From positions 1-64,000 of the forward strand of contig NZ_BAABRO010000008.1 of assembly GCF_039545035.1 (NCBI RefSeq): 64,000 bases of DNA, read 5' to 3'. Below the pieces are notes generated by a model that was not told the DNA's origin, made no database searches, and worked only from the letters and a program-made list of their open reading frames with translations. Within the stretch, counting starts at the first letter, position 1. Every line of letters begins with the position of its first letter. Position numbers and translations under genes: made by a program. This document shows positions 1 through 9,254 of the stretch, in pieces. This DNA comes from Novipirellula caenicola (GTDB lineage Bacteria > Planctomycetota > Planctomycetia > Pirellulales > Pirellulaceae).

Positions 1-262
1 GGACGCCTTGTTGCAGTCGATGCAAGATGGCATCGAAGGTGCCGTCCTTGCTCCAATTGTTGAAATGATCATAGACGGTCTGCCACTTTCCAAATCGTTC
101 GGGCAAGTCACGCCAAGCCGCTCCGGTACGCAAAATCCAAAAGATCCCATTGAGGATGACACGGCGATCTTTCGGAGGCCGACCGACCGACTTACGTTCA
201 ACCATCACTAGATCCGCAATTAGTTCCCATTGATCGTCGGTTAAGCAATGCCGCCCCACCAT
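1..262 (-). CDS. IS5-family transposase, N-terminal part (runs off window)
   Basis: Reading the minus strand from ATG at 262 gives 87 codons without a stop before the window edge. The protein has the typical IS5-family N-terminal (DUF4096-like) pattern: LTDDQWELI near the start, a GRPPKDRR basic segment, then TGAAWRDLPERFGKWQTVY. This part of the transposase is the helix-rich N-terminal region; the DDE catalytic core would lie outside the window. A strong ribosome binding site (GGAGGAGG on the minus strand, complement of about 268-276) sits just before the ATG, which supports this start. The gene lies directly inside a putative IS end at about 326-346. Whether the element is intact cannot be seen from here. 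Confidence 0.9.
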   Translation of the reverse strand, partial: MVGRHCLTDDQWELIADLVMVERKSVGRPPKDRRVILNGIFWILRTGAAWRDLPERFGKWQTVYDHFNNWSKDGTFDAILHRLQQGV

Positions 263-346
263 GATTACCTCCTCCCTTTCGTTCGAACTAACTTACCTCT
301 CATTCGTACGAGATAACGGGCAACATGGTTTTCAGACAGAGCCTAG
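1..346 (-). mobile_element. Partial IS5-family insertion sequence with one terminal end
   Basis: The transposase start is followed outward by about 65 bp of non-coding DNA and then by a sequence that reads, on the minus strand, GGCTCTGTCTGAAAACC (complement of 327-343). This resembles the terminal inverted repeats of IS5-type elements. The bases CTAG follow at 343-346, which fits the YTAR-type target duplication of some IS5 groups, but the other end is outside the window, so neither the inverted repeat nor the duplication can be confirmed. Confidence 0.65.
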
Positions 347-391
347 TGCAGAACTGCGACGTAAATCCCTTTTGTTAGTGGCCACTCCCCG

Positions 392-790
392 ATGACTGAC
401 CGCGACGAACGCTGGTTTAAAACTCAATGCGGTCGTGACGTTCAGCTTAATGCAATCCATATTCGCCCCTTCGATCACGGTTTTCTCGAAGGTCGGGCCG
501 AAACCGTTCGTGAACACGTGGCCCCAGAGCTTGCAGACACTGCGCGCGAGTTGATTCGTGGTACCGCTGCCGTGTTCGTTGACACAATCCCGGGGCCTGA
601 CGATTCGTATCCCGCGCTTGTCTACTTTTGTGACTTTACCTGCTATAGCGCTGTAAACCCCGCGGCCGATTGTTCTTCGTTGACTGCTGTTTGGTTTGCG
701 GACGACCTATCGAAACCGATTCCGGACTTCTTGCGTTCACGTGTGGCAAAACTTGATTGGGCCAAGCACGCAGCCGACGGTTATTGGTAG
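392..790 (+). CDS. Hypothetical protein, 132 aa
   Basis: An uninterrupted reading frame starting at ATG 392 and ending with TAG. The product is a soluble, acidic protein without signal peptide or membrane segment. It begins with a WFKTQCGRDVQLNAIHI segment and ends with W and Y residues (KHAADGYW). The general pattern (WF-T-GRDV at the start, a D-SSL-A-W-D-L patch near residues 94-107, an R-VAKLDWAKHA tail) reminds me of small hypothetical proteins common in planctomycetes, but I cannot assign a domain or function. No convincing ribosome binding site precedes the ATG. It lies 46 bp from the IS end, so the promoter region may have been altered by the insertion. Confidence 0.6.
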   Translation: MTDRDERWFKTQCGRDVQLNAIHIRPFDHGFLEGRAETVREHVAPELADTARELIRGTAAVFVDTIPGPDDSYPALVYFCDFTCYSAVNPAADCSSLTAVWFADDLSKPIPDFLRSRVAKLDWAKHAADGYW

Positions 791-1879
791 TGCACTGTGG
801 TCACTAACTACATAGCCGCTTCGTGGCGAGGATGCCGTCGGGTGTTTGAGCTCGCTCGGTTGACGTCACCAAGTGTTAGTGGAATGTCGCAACAAGTTGC
901 GCTGAGTACTCCTTTGAAATGCTTCGTTGAGGGCTGTGTTATCACGTGGTCAGAAGGAAACAGGAAAATGGGTGACAGAAAAATGCGGATGCTGGATGTC
1001 GGGGGCTGACCATTTTCCTGTCCCACAGTTTCCTGTAAATTCAACATTGCTTGAGTGGTGAGTGGAGCGACGCATCGCGAAGCCAAATTTTGGGTCGACT
1101 CAACTGTGTAGCAACCTGCGGTACCTCGTCTCACAACATCGCCTAAGATCCGATGTCCAACGAGCGAGTCTCCAGCATCGAGCTTGGCAATTCTAGAGCA
1201 CGACGGCGAGTCGTTCATGATCCCGTTGCCGGATCGAGTTCAATTTCTCGCATCGGCGTAGGGCCGCGGATCACGACATCGAACCTGCAGAGTCACAAGA
1301 CTTGTGGCGACGTCGAAAGGAATGATCTATTCGGTATTTCCCGTCGACAGATGATGCGACGCCAGCCAAATGTCACGCCAGCCAACATGGCACGGCTGTC
1401 GAGCGAAGGCCGCTGTATCGTCTTTTTCCGCCTTGCGCGTCTTTTATTTCGGGGCGTGGCGGATTCGTGTGAGGGTCGAACATTACCTACCCTGCGGGCG
1501 GCGCGGCAGACGCATGCTGGTGTCAAAGTAATGGTGTGACCGTCTCGCGTGCCAGCGCCCGTGACTGTAGGTGGTGTCCTGCCCCGCAGTTCCCGCTTTG
1601 GGTTGCTCATCCTGCCAAACAGTGTCGTTCGGATGCGTTTTCTGGTTTGGGGGGCGAGCGTCATGAAAGGGGGGGTGAATTGAGATCCGATGCCAGTGGT
1701 TGGATCTGTTAGCGATGGCGGGGGGGAGTGTCCATCCCGTTGCATCGAGCTGTATCGTAATTATGGTTTTGGAACCAATGGTTCGCACCGAGCCGGTTCG
1801 TTTATGAATCAACGTCGATCCGCTGCTGGGATCGGGAATCGATCTTTCCCTGTCCGGTCGTGTCGATCGGCGAAAAACA
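791..1879. other. Gene-free region of about 1.1 kb
   Basis: Frames in this stretch are short, overlap each other on both strands and give arginine- and serine-rich, low-quality translations, so I see no credible gene. It contains an 11-bp inverted repeat (CAGGAAAATGG at 961-971 and its complement at 1010-1020) embedded in a stretch of ACAGGAAAATG-like words. The rest may be decayed coding sequence or the long upstream region of the efflux operon; no regulator gene is visible. Confidence 0.5.
956..1034. repeat. Imperfect inverted repeat of CAGGAAAATGG words
   Basis: CAGGAAAATGG at 961-971 is exactly complementary to CCATTTTCCTG at 1010-1020, giving an 11-bp stem with a 38-nt spacer. Further words of the same type flank it (GGAAACAGG on the left, CACAGTTTCCTG on the right), so the arms can be extended imperfectly. 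A U-rich tail is missing, so it does not look like a terminator. It may be a dispersed intergenic repeat. Confidence 0.5.
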
Positions 1880-3361
1880 ATGAGACAAGTGAACTTGAAC
1901 ATCCCACCCACTATGACAGTCCGAGATCCCCTGCCCCGCGTTGGACTGCTGCCCGCCCACTTCGGTCTTGGCATGACACTGCTGTTGTGTGGTGCGCTGT
2001 TAGGCTGCAAGGAAACGAGTTCCGGCCCCCCCGAAATGCCTCCGCCGACGGTCACCGTTGCCAAGCCGGTGACCAAGAAGATTGTCGAATGGGACGCGTA
2101 CACCGGACGGCTAGAGGCGGTGGATTTTGTCGAAGTCCGGGCACGCGTCAGCGGTTACCTCAAGTCGATTCATTTCAAAGAAGGCCAAATTGTTGATGTC
2201 GGCGATTTGTTGTTTGTCATCGACCCACGCCCCTTTGAAGCGGAGCTTAATGGGGCGGTCGCGGCATTGAATCAAGCCCAGTCGCAGTTGAAACAGGCCA
2301 GAGCGAGTCTGGAGAACGCGAAAGCCAAACAGCATCAGTCCGAAGCGGGGCTGCAGTTAGCCAAGACGCGAATCGAGCGAGCTCGGGCACTCGAGGCGCA
2401 GAACGCGGTGTCGATCGAAGAACTCGATCAGCGTGCCGCCGAGTTCCAGCAAGCCGAAGCGGACTTGGAAGCCAGCAAGGCGGGTATCAGTGCGGCCGAA
2501 GCCGAGATTGCGACCGCCGAAGCGGCGATCGAATCCGCCCGCGCTGGGGTCGAAACGGCGGAGTTGAATTTGGACTATACCCAGGTTCGTGCCCCCGTCA
2601 GCGGCCGGATCAGCCGCCAATACGTGACCGAAGGCAACCTCGTCAGCGGTGGCACGGCGACGTCCACTCTGTTGACAACAATCACGTCGGTCGACCCGAT
2701 CTACTGTACGTTTGATGTCAACGAACAAGACGTGTTGAAGTACATTCGCTTGGCCCAAATCGGCGAACGAAAAAGTTCTCGCGAGGCCAAGAATCCCGTG
2801 TTTCTCGGTTTGGTCGACGAGTCCGGATTTCCTCACGAGGGGCATATGGACTTTGTCGATAACCATTTCGATGTGAACACCGCAAGCATGCGTGCACGCG
2901 GTGTGATTCCCAATCATGACCGAGTGCTGCTGCCGGGAATGTTCGCACGGATTCGGATTCCTGGTAGTGCCGCACACCAAGGCGTGCTGGTGCCCGATTC
3001 GGCAATCGGCACCGACCAATCATCTCAATACGTCTATATCGTGGTGGACAATGTAATCCAACGACGCGGCGTCAAGCTTGGTCCGATGGTTGATGGACTT
3101 CGTGTCGTGCGTGAGGGATTAAGTGGTAGTGAGACGCTTGTCATTCAAGGTTTGCTGCAGTCACGACCCGAGATGACCGTGCAAGTCAAACCAGGGAAGA
3201 TCGAAGCCATTGAGGATGGATTGCCTGATGACTATCAACCGTTGCCACCAGAGAAGTGGATGTCGCGTGTTCCCGACCCGCAGCCCGTTTCCAGTACAAT
3301 CCAGGCCAATGCGATGATCGGCTTGGACTCGCCGCCGCAGCCGACGGGGGAAGCACGATGA
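1880..3361 (+). CDS. RND efflux system periplasmic adaptor (membrane fusion) lipoprotein
   Basis: AcrA/MexA-type adaptor that bridges an inner-membrane RND pump and an outer-membrane channel. From ATG 1880 there is a lipoprotein signal with lipobox ALLGC (Cys about residue 43). A biotinyl/lipoyl-like half-motif follows (VRARVSGYLKSIHFKEGQ, about 86-103), then a long alpha-helical hairpin rich in Ala, Glu and Gln (about 130-230). The second lipoyl half (VRAPVSGRISRQYVTEG) and beta-barrel and membrane-proximal domains come after it. Length 493 aa is somewhat longer than usual because of a Pro-rich C-terminal tail. An alternative ATG at 1913 would give the same mature lipoprotein. Its TGA overlaps the ATG of the downstream pump gene (ATGA), so the two are translationally coupled. 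Substrate is unknown. Confidence 0.95.
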   Translation: MRQVNLNIPPTMTVRDPLPRVGLLPAHFGLGMTLLLCGALLGCKETSSGPPEMPPPTVTVAKPVTKKIVEWDAYTGRLEAVDFVEVRARVSGYLKSIHFKEGQIVDVGDLLFVIDPRPFEAELNGAVAALNQAQSQLKQARASLENAKAKQHQSEAGLQLAKTRIERARALEAQNAVSIEELDQRAAEFQQAEADLEASKAGISAAEAEIATAEAAIESARAGVETAELNLDYTQVRAPVSGRISRQYVTEGNLVSGGTATSTLLTTITSVDPIYCTFDVNEQDVLKYIRLAQIGERKSSREAKNPVFLGLVDESGFPHEGHMDFVDNHFDVNTASMRARGVIPNHDRVLLPGMFARIRIPGSAAHQGVLVPDSAIGTDQSSQYVYIVVDNVIQRRGVKLGPMVDGLRVVREGLSGSETLVIQGLLQSRPEMTVQVKPGKIEAIEDGLPDDYQPLPPEKWMSRVPDPQPVSSTIQANAMIGLDSPPQPTGEAR

Positions 3362-6300
3362 AGTTTCCTCACTTCTTTATTGAGCGGCCGATCTTTGCCA
3401 CCGTGCTTTCGTTTGTGATTGTACTGGTCGGCGGAATCACCTATTTCTCGCTGCCGGTTTCACAGTATCCTCCGGTGGCTCCGCCGCAGATTGTTGTCCG
3501 TGCCAGTTTTCCTGGAGCAACACCTGACGTCATCGCGGATACGGTCGCGACCCCGATCGAACAAGAGATGAACGGCGTCGACGACATGCTCTATATGGAG
3601 TCGTCCTCGAGTGCCGATGGCACGATGCAGTTGACGGTGACGTTCAAATTGGGCACCGATCTCGATGATGCTCAGGTGTTGGTCCAAAACCGCGTCGCGA
3701 TCGCCGAGTCTCGTCTGCCTGAACAGGTGCGTCAGATTGGGGTGACCACCACAAAGCTGATCCCGGACATGTTGATGGTGGTGCATCTAATCTCGCCGGA
3801 CGATAGTCGCGATCAGCTTTACATCAGTAACTATGCGTTCTTGAATGTTCGCGATGCCTTGATGCGACTCGATGGCGTTGGTGACATTCGGATTGCCGGC
3901 GGCAACGAATATGCGATGCGGATCTGGTTGGACATCGAAAAGATGACCCACGTCGATCTGACCGCCGGAGACGTGATCCAGGCGATCCGTCAACAAAACG
4001 TCCAGGTCGCAGCAGGGGTGATTGGTCAACCACCGATCGATCAAACCGGGGCCTTTCAGTTGAACGTGACGACGCAGGGACGTTTGCGTGAAACGGACGA
4101 ATTCGGCGAGATCATCGTCAAACGCGGTAGCGATGGGCGGGTCACTCGGCTTAGCGATGTGGCGCGGATCGAGTTGGGGGCCCAGGACTATTCGCGGCTC
4201 AGTTACCTCGATGGTCAACCGGCGATCGCGGTGCTGGTGTACCAAAGACCAGGAACCAACGCGGTCGATACCGCCGAGGAAGTAAAGCGGACGATGCAGG
4301 AAATCGCTGCCGATTTTCCTCAAGGCATTGGCTACGAGATCGCCTACAACCCAACCGATTTTGTCGAAGAATCCATCTCGGAAGTTTTTAATACGCTGTT
4401 CATCACGACCGTGTTTGTGGTGTTAACGGTGTTCCTGTTCTTGCATGGATGGCGGCCGACGATCATTCCCGTGATCGCGATTCCGATTTCGTTGATCGGC
4501 ACGTTTGCCGCGATGCAGAGTCTCGGCGTCACCCTGAATACGTTGTCGTTGTTTGGGTTGGTGTTGGCGATCGGCATTGTGGTGGACGATGCGATTGTCG
4601 TGGTGGAAAACGTCGAACGACTGATTGCCGAAGGATTGTCGCCTCGCCAAGCGACGCACAAGGCGATGGACGAAGTGGGCTCGGCGTTGATCGCGACAAC
4701 GTTGGTGTTGATTGCGGTTTTTGTGCCGACCATTTTCGTCCCAAGCATCAGTGGGCAATTTTACCAACAGTTTGCGCTCACGATCGCAATCTCGACCGCG
4801 TTTTCCACCTTCGTTTCGCTCACGCTCAGCCCCGCGTTGTGTGCGTTGTTGTTGAAGCCCAAAGGGGCAGAGAAGCATGGGGTCGCGCGACTGGGCGACG
4901 TTCTGTTCGGTTGGTTCTTTCGGCTGTTCAACCGCTTTTTCGATGTGACCAGCAATATCTATGCAGGGATTGTCGCTCGCATTGTACGGATGACCGCGGT
5001 GTCGCTGCTGCTGTACGCCGGGCTGTTGGTGTGTACGTGGTATAGCTTCGGAATGGTTCCCAAAGGTTTCATTCCTCAACAGGACCAAGGCTATTTGATC
5101 GTCAGTATTCGTTTGCCCGACGGCGCGTCGTTGGCGCGAACCGATGAAGTGACTCGTCATGTCGCCGAGCTTGGCGGCAGCATTGATGGTGTGGCCCACG
5201 CGGTCGGAATCGCGGGGCTCTCAGGGGCGACCTTTACGATCAGCCCCAATGCCGCCGTGACGTTCCTGCCGTTAGAGGATGCCAAGGAACGTGCGGCACG
5301 CGGTCGTGGGATCGATGAGATCATCGCCGATTTGCGAGCGAAGGTTGCTGATATCAACGAGGCTCAGGTCTTTGTGATCCCTCCGCCCCCGGTTCGCGGA
5401 ATCGGTCGCGGTGGCGGATTCAAAATGTATGTGCAAGACCGCCGAGGTGCCGGCACCGAGGTGTTGAATGATGTGATTGAAACGATGGTCGCGCAGGCCA
5501 ATCAGCAACCTGGAATCACACAGGCATTTTCCAATTTGCGAATCAATGTGCCGCAGATTTTTACCGACGTGGATCGCGACAAGTCGGAAATGCTCGACGT
5601 GCCGGTGAACAACGTGTTCGAAGCGCTGCAGGTCTATTTGGGATCGCTGTACGTCAACGATTTCAATTTTCTTGGGCGTACCTATCGCGTCACTGCGCAG
5701 GCTGAACCTGAGTTTCGAGATGAGCCGAGTGATATTTTGCGTTTACGGACTCGCAGTGCTCGCGGGGCGTCGGTTTCACTCGGTTCGATCGTCGAGCTGA
5801 AGCAGATTGCCGGTCCAGACCGATTGGTGCGTTACAATCTGTATCCGGCAGCCGACATCAACGGCACCACCGTCCCGGGATTCAGTACCGGCCAATCGTT
5901 GACGACGATGGAGGATTTGGCGGCAATCAATCTTCCTCCGGGGTTTGGTTTTGAGTGGACCGAGCTGGCGTTCCAGGAGCGTCAGGCCGGAAACACGATC
6001 ATGTTTCTGTTCCCGCTCGCCGTGTTGTTTGTGTTTCTCGCGTTGGCGGCGCAATACGAAAGCTGGCTATTGCCGCTTGCGATCATCTTGATCGTCCCAT
6101 TGTGTCTGTTGTTTGCCATTCTCGGCGTCTGGTTCCGAGGCATGGAAAACAACATTTTGACACAGATTGGTTTTATCGTGCTGGTTGGTTTGGCGTGTAA
6201 GAATGCGATTTTGATCGTGGAATTTGCCAAAGCCGAAGAGGATGCGGGTAAGGATCGATTTCAAGCCGCGATCGACGCGTGTCGATTGCGACTGCGTCCG

Positions 6301-6705
6301 ATTCTGATGACCGCATTCTCGTTCATCTTGGGAGTCATTCCCTTGTTGGTTGCCACCGGGGCCGGATTTGAGATGCGTCGCGTTCTAGGCACCGCCGTGT
6401 TTAGTGGCATGCTGGGCGTGACGGTTTTCGGTCTTTTCTTGACCCCGGTGTTCTACGTCGTGTTGCGTGGTTTCACTCGTAAAGCCTCGCTGGCATTGCC
6501 TGACGGTGATGCCGTAGCGGTAGCGGCCAACGGTGAAGCATCGCTGCTTGATTCACAGACGACAATCATTGATGCCGATTCGACCGCCGCCGCGGTGGTC
6601 GCGACGAAGTCAGGTGTAACCGATTCAGAGGACCCGGAATCAACCGATGCTGCGATCGAGGCTACGGAGCCAAACGAAAGTTCCGCTTCGTCCGGCCAAG
6701 CGTAG
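3358..6705 (+). CDS. RND efflux pump, inner-membrane permease (HAE1/AcrB type)
   Basis: The product (1115 aa) begins MKFPHFFIERPIFATVLSF, the classical start of HAE1-family proton-driven drug and solute exporters, with the first membrane helix immediately after it. The duplicated architecture is visible: two large periplasmic loops and two blocks of membrane helices. The helix with GIVVDDAIVVVENVER (about residues 405-420) carries the Asp pair of the proton relay. The second half ends in the usual LTPVFYVVLRGF helix, followed by an unusual acidic Ser/Thr/Glu-rich tail of about 80 residues. The chosen ATG at 3358 overlaps the stop of the adaptor gene and has a GGGGGAAG ribosome site; an in-frame start upstream at 3256 would run inside the adaptor gene and is unlikely. 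No outer-membrane TolC-type gene is seen next to it. Confidence 0.96.
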   Translation: MKFPHFFIERPIFATVLSFVIVLVGGITYFSLPVSQYPPVAPPQIVVRASFPGATPDVIADTVATPIEQEMNGVDDMLYMESSSSADGTMQLTVTFKLGTDLDDAQVLVQNRVAIAESRLPEQVRQIGVTTTKLIPDMLMVVHLISPDDSRDQLYISNYAFLNVRDALMRLDGVGDIRIAGGNEYAMRIWLDIEKMTHVDLTAGDVIQAIRQQNVQVAAGVIGQPPIDQTGAFQLNVTTQGRLRETDEFGEIIVKRGSDGRVTRLSDVARIELGAQDYSRLSYLDGQPAIAVLVYQRPGTNAVDTAEEVKRTMQEIAADFPQGIGYEIAYNPTDFVEESISEVFNTLFITTVFVVLTVFLFLHGWRPTIIPVIAIPISLIGTFAAMQSLGVTLNTLSLFGLVLAIGIVVDDAIVVVENVERLIAEGLSPRQATHKAMDEVGSALIATTLVLIAVFVPTIFVPSISGQFYQQFALTIAISTAFSTFVSLTLSPALCALLLKPKGAEKHGVARLGDVLFGWFFRLFNRFFDVTSNIYAGIVARIVRMTAVSLLLYAGLLVCTWYSFGMVPKGFIPQQDQGYLIVSIRLPDGASLARTDEVTRHVAELGGSIDGVAHAVGIAGLSGATFTISPNAAVTFLPLEDAKERAARGRGIDEIIADLRAKVADINEAQVFVIPPPPVRGIGRGGGFKMYVQDRRGAGTEVLNDVIETMVAQANQQPGITQAFSNLRINVPQIFTDVDRDKSEMLDVPVNNVFEALQVYLGSLYVNDFNFLGRTYRVTAQAEPEFRDEPSDILRLRTRSARGASVSLGSIVELKQIAGPDRLVRYNLYPAADINGTTVPGFSTGQSLTTMEDLAAINLPPGFGFEWTELAFQERQAGNTIMFLFPLAVLFVFLALAAQYESWLLPLAIILIVPLCLLFAILGVWFRGMENNILTQIGFIVLVGLACKNAILIVEFAKAEEDAGKDRFQAAIDACRLRLRPILMTAFSFILGVIPLLVATGAGFEMRRVLGTAVFSGMLGVTVFGLFLTPVFYVVLRGFTRKASLALPDGDAVAVAANGEASLLDSQTTIIDADSTAAAVVATKSGVTDSEDPESTDAAIEATEPNESSASSGQA

Positions 6706-7376
6706 AGGTGGCGTCGCTTCTAGTCTCGAGTCTGAAAGGGACTGAACCCGAGGTCGACGTAGGGCAACACCTTGAAGCACTAAGAGCCAGCAACTTTTTC
6801 TGCAGCTACGCTCGTCAGGGCGTGGACGAGCGTTGAGGAGCATGAATCATTGCTGTCGACATGCGAATCAGCACTTCCCAGTGAAGATCGCTGCCAGGAA
6901 ATTGCTTCACCGCGTTGAACGCGTGAGGACTCAGCCGGAAAAAGGGGCACGCGTTGTTTGTCGCGTCTCCGCTTTCAGCAAAATTTTTTTTGGCAGATGC
7001 GCCGGGAGACCCAGCCGATTGTCACTGGAACACCGTTTTTTCCGTGCTTTGACTGGTGGAACGGGGATGATCCCTTTCTTATTTGCAATCTAGGGCAAAG
7101 TTCATTACAATCCCCCCGGTAGGGTCGGCTAATGCGGCGCCTCCGAACCCCTATCGTGGGGCTTTTCAATGCGGATTCTAAACTTATCAATCAGGCGGCA
7201 ATGTAGACAAGGCAGGGAAGCATCACTTTGACAGTGATCTGCGGAACCTCGGGCAAAAAAAAGCGTTGTCACCTTCGAGGGCTCAAGCTTCCTGCTTCTC
7301 TATCAGGATCGCGGTCGCGTCCTCCGGTAAACGGTCCGCGACCCACTTATCTGACTGCGAATAGGAGTCAAACTTC
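6706..7376. other. Intergenic region, about 670 bp, with decayed repeat
   Basis: No credible gene. Around 6803-6930 there are degenerate copies of the dispersed palindromic repeat seen at 35.2, 44.2-44.5 and 61.75 kb: GCAGCTACGCTCGTCAGGGC, and GCTTCACCGCGTTGAACGC. The last part, up to 7376, should hold the promoter of the four-repeat gene. A short CCCC-loop-GGGG hairpin with four T follows at about 7145-7170, too weak to call a terminator. Confidence 0.5.
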
Positions 7377-8513
7377 ATGCGAAAAACCAAGAGCGAACCT
7401 TGGATGCTGGGGCGTGTTCCGCACGGTTTCTGGGACCTTGCCGAGAACCGACTCGCCTACATGAGTTGGCTCGGAGAGCGGCTTGGTTACACAAAGCCCG
7501 AGGATTGGTACGGAATTCAGCAGAAGCATTTCAAGCAGAATTATGGAGGTGGTTTGCTGGCGGCTCACTACAGCGATTCGCCTCAGAATGCGGTGCGTGA
7601 ATTCATGCCAAGACGGAAATGGCATTCGTGGTTGTTTTCGCGTGCAACAAATGGCTATTGGCAGAAACCCGAGAACCGTCGCGAGTTCATGTTGTGGCTG
7701 GAAAAACAGTTGGGGATTCAGGGCAAAGAAGACTGGTATCGTGTGACCAAGAATGACTTTACTCGTCACGGAGGGCTCGGGCTGCTGAATAATTATTACG
7801 GCTGCAGTGTCGCAGCGGCACTCCAGGAATTCAAGCCTCTGATGCAATTGGATGAGTGGAGGTTCGAAACCGTGCCGCAGGGTTTTTGGAACTCCCATGA
7901 AAACCGACGTCGCTACATGGATTGGCTAGGATTCAAGCTAAAGATTCGTACGCCTGAGTTATGGTATGGCGTTACGGTGCATGACATCCGAGAGAACTAT
8001 GGGACCACGCTGTTGACGATGTGTGGTGGATCGATCTATCGGATGGTCAGTGAGTATTTGCCAAAATTCCAGTGGAAACCTTGGCTGTTCCATTACACGC
8101 CGAGCGGGTATTGGGAAGACGACAAGAATCGCAAAGAATACTTGCAGTGGTTGGGCAAGGAATTGGAGTTTCGCACTCCCAAAGATTGGTACCAATTGCG
8201 CGAGCATCACTTTTTGCGGTCCGGCGGCAGTTGGTTGTTTGCCAAGTACTACGGTTACTCGCCGCTACGCGCTGCGGAAGAGCGGTATCCGAAATACAAA
8301 TGGAATCCAGATCGATTCCGCTCGGCCGGTAAGGCACACGCGAACGAGAAGACGCTTGCCGCCGAAGAGTCCAGCGAACTCGAGCAACCTAGCGAATCTC
8401 GCAAAAACGGTGTGAGCAAGAAAACCAGTGCGTCGGTGAAAAGCCGTAAGACTCGAAAAACAACGACGAGGAAGAAGACACGTCGCAATTCTGCAGCCAG
8501 CTTTGTCGCCTAG
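7377..8513 (+). CDS. Protein of four WY-rich ~75-residue repeats with a basic C-terminal tail
   Basis: ATG 7377 is preceded by AGGAG at 7363-7367 with 9-nt spacing, so the start is well supported. The 378-aa product has four copies of one unit of 75-76 residues. G(F/Y)W falls at residues 17, 93, 169 and 244; NR(R/L/K)xx(Y/F)MxWL follows; (D/L)WY falls at 43, 119, 195 and 270; each unit continues with a G-rich (Y/H)GG-x-LL patch, then an aromatic and a P-x-x-(K/Q)W segment. Residues about 335-375 are Lys/Arg/Ser/Thr rich (KSRKTRKTTTRKKTRR), like histone-H1-type DNA-binding tails. There is no signal peptide or membrane segment, so it is cytoplasmic. I know similar W/Y-spaced repeat proteins from algae, some fungi and large DNA viruses, but have no assigned function for them. 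A nucleic-acid-binding role is inference from the tail only. Confidence 0.85.
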   Translation: MRKTKSEPWMLGRVPHGFWDLAENRLAYMSWLGERLGYTKPEDWYGIQQKHFKQNYGGGLLAAHYSDSPQNAVREFMPRRKWHSWLFSRATNGYWQKPENRREFMLWLEKQLGIQGKEDWYRVTKNDFTRHGGLGLLNNYYGCSVAAALQEFKPLMQLDEWRFETVPQGFWNSHENRRRYMDWLGFKLKIRTPELWYGVTVHDIRENYGTTLLTMCGGSIYRMVSEYLPKFQWKPWLFHYTPSGYWEDDKNRKEYLQWLGKELEFRTPKDWYQLREHHFLRSGGSWLFAKYYGYSPLRAAEERYPKYKWNPDRFRSAGKAHANEKTLAAEESSELEQPSESRKNGVSKKTSASVKSRKTRKTTTRKKTRRNSAASFVA

Positions 8514-8624
8514 CCAGCTGTGTCGCCTAGCCCGTGGTGTCGCTTGGCTCGCTTGTGTCATGCGGCACTTGTCCGCATCGCCATAGGCGTGACCAAGCCA
8601 CAACGGACGCGTCATGACGATGTT

Positions 8625-8672
8625 GCGTGAGTACTGGGCCGCGTAAGTACTGGGCTTTGTAAGTACTGCGCC
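8625..8672. repeat. Three tandem 16-bp units
   Basis: Units at 8625-8640, 8641-8656 and 8657-8672 share the core GT(A/G)AGTACTG(G/C)GC. They lie between two convergent genes (the four-repeat protein and the FlgN-like gene). Function unknown; it may be a small variable-number repeat. Confidence 0.7.
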
Positions 8673-8801
8673 GTATGAACCCAGACTGTCATCCCCAACA
8701 ACAATCGCCGCTGTCGACTTGGCGGCGGCAGTCGCGAATCAGGTGGCCATCTTCAGCGACTTGCTCGACCGAGACTGGCTCGACCGCGATTCGTACGATC
8801 G

Positions 8802-9254
8802 CTACTGGCTCGATAGGTCCAATGAGCTGCCGCGGGTCGACATCGATTGGGCTGATTGAGCGTAGCTTCGGTTGGCCTGTTTGGCACCATCGCTGCGGCG
8901 GATTTGTTCCTCGATCTCGCCACGATTCTTGGTCAACTGCTGCTCGCAATCGCTTTCGATTTTCATCAGTTCCATCAGCATCGTTTCGGTGGCTTCATGC
9001 TGTGCTCGGCACTCGCTTCGCATTTCGCGGGACGCCCACTGCCGCGTTTCTGGATCGTCTCCGATCGCGGTATGCAGTCGTTTCGACAGTTCGCTGAGAA
9101 CGCCCAGCGGTTTCTGTTTCTGCGATAACAGTTGCATCAGCTCATTCATGCGGCCCGACTGCACTGCCGCCAATTGGGCATGTCCAAGTTCGACCAATTC
9201 CAACGCAGCGGCGTGGCGTTGTTGAACGAGGCTAGAGAGTTCATCACTGTTCAT
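8802..9254 (-). CDS. FlgN-like flagellar export chaperone
   Basis: A 150-aa, almost entirely alpha-helical protein. It begins MNSDELSSLVQQRHAAALELVELG, continues with SGRMNELMQLLSQKQKPLGVLSELS and has long charged helices up to residue 125. This is the pattern of FlgN-type chaperones, which hold the hook-filament junction proteins FlgK and FlgL in the cytoplasm before export. ATG 9254 is preferred; an upstream TTG at 9305 would add 17 residues with no similarity. The C-terminus is a Ser/Gln-rich tail. It lies 113 bp downstream of the TPR gene on the same strand. FlgN sequences are poorly conserved, so the assignment is from pattern and length only. Confidence 0.6.
   Translation of the reverse strand: MNSDELSSLVQQRHAAALELVELGHAQLAAVQSGRMNELMQLLSQKQKPLGVLSELSKRLHTAIGDDPETRQWASREMRSECRAQHEATETMLMELMKIESDCEQQLTKNRGEIEEQIRRSDGAKQANRSYAQSAQSMSTRGSSLDLSSQ

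Noticed and set aside
1293-2103. Overlapping minus-strand frames of 150 and 206 codons before the efflux operon
   Set aside because: Arg/Thr/Pro-rich translations without similarity or ribosome site; one overlaps the well-supported adaptor gene.
7145-7170. Possible terminator before the four-repeat gene
   Set aside because: The CCCC/GGGG stem is only 4 bp, with four T; it is too weak and does not follow directly after a stop codon.
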